Assembly (NCBI GenBank): GCA_021779415.1
Contig: JAJYAS010000001.1
Span: forward strand, 1 to 27,423
DNA: 27,423 bases
Origin: Bacillota bacterium
GTDB lineage: Bacteria; Bacillota_B; Desulfitobacteriia; Desulfitobacteriales; Desulfitobacteriaceae
Direction of reading: 5' to 3'
Under the pieces are notes generated by a model, which had not been told where the DNA came from, searched no databases, and saw only the letters and a list, made by a program, of their open reading frames with translations. Shown piece after piece: positions 27,353 to 27,423 of this stretch; position 1 is the first letter of the stretch; each line of letters opens with the position of its first letter. The translations under genes and the position numbers were made by a program.

Positions 27353-27423
27353 TTTGCTGCACTCCATAATCCGGCATTTGACCTGCCTTCGAATTTAGCG
27401 AGGTTTATTATGTGAATTCTCCT
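27349..27423 (-). CDS. Possible 3' end of an upstream gene, cut by window edge
   Basis: On the minus strand the frame is open from the window edge for 24 codons and ends with TGA at 27349-27351, overlapping the ATG of the lipoprotein gene (ATGA). Such overlap is common in operons, but 24 open codons could be chance. The residues (ending GRSNAGLWSAAK) were not recognised. Confidence 0.3.
   Translation of the reverse strand, partial: RRIHIINLAKFEGRSNAGLWSAAK

Overview
The window looks like chromosome of a strictly anaerobic, moderately low-GC Firmicute of the Desulfosporosinus/Desulfitobacterium (Peptococcaceae-type) kind. This rests on the rapZ-yvcK-whiA-rpoN and pgk-tpiA-gpmI-eno-secG gene orders, the anaerobic GlpABC dehydrogenase together with a Gram-positive GlpP antiterminator, strong Gram-positive Shine-Dalgarno (SD) sequences, and frequent TTG starts. 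The genus is an inference from gene content; no database was searched. Every convincing gene lies on the minus strand, so transcription runs from high to low coordinates.

Reading in the direction of transcription: (1) 27.4-21.4 kb holds a possible 3' gene end, an orphan sugar-type lipoprotein, rapZ, yvcK, whiA and the sigma-54 gene rpoN, closed by a clear intrinsic terminator at about 21.3 kb. (2) 21.2-19.6 kb holds a Na/phosphate cotransporter with a PhoU-like tail, followed by a gene-poor stretch. (3) 19.3-13.8 kb holds a cytoplasmic glycerophosphodiesterase (ugpQ), a complete binding-protein-dependent ABC transporter and glpP. (4) A strong sigma-A promoter overlapping the end of glpP and a terminator hairpin in the leader precede glpA-glpB-glpC-phoU-glpK (13.6-7.2 kb). 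(5) pgk-tpiA-gpmI-eno follows (6.8-1.9 kb) and ends in a terminator. (6) secG is a separate unit with its own promoter and terminator. (7) A carboxylesterase and a truncated HD-domain gene run off the left edge.

The genes fit one metabolic scheme. Glycerophosphodiesters or glycerol phosphate would be imported by the ABC transporter, and UgpQ would hydrolyse diesters to sn-glycerol-3-phosphate (G3P). Glycerol would enter by GlpK. GlpABC would oxidise G3P to dihydroxyacetone phosphate (DHAP), passing electrons to the membrane quinone pool. TpiA and the lower glycolytic enzymes encoded next door would then use the DHAP. PhoU and the Na/phosphate transporter suggest coupling to phosphate balance. 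GlpP probably senses G3P and relieves the leader terminator. The glycerol block sits where many Firmicutes carry cggR-gapA, and no GAPDH gene is present here.

No rRNA, tRNA, CRISPR array or intact mobile element was recognised. The least explained items are the substrate of the ABC transporter, the role of the orphan lipoprotein in the rapZ operon, and possible degraded sequences at about 6.93-7.06 kb and 19.41-19.56 kb.
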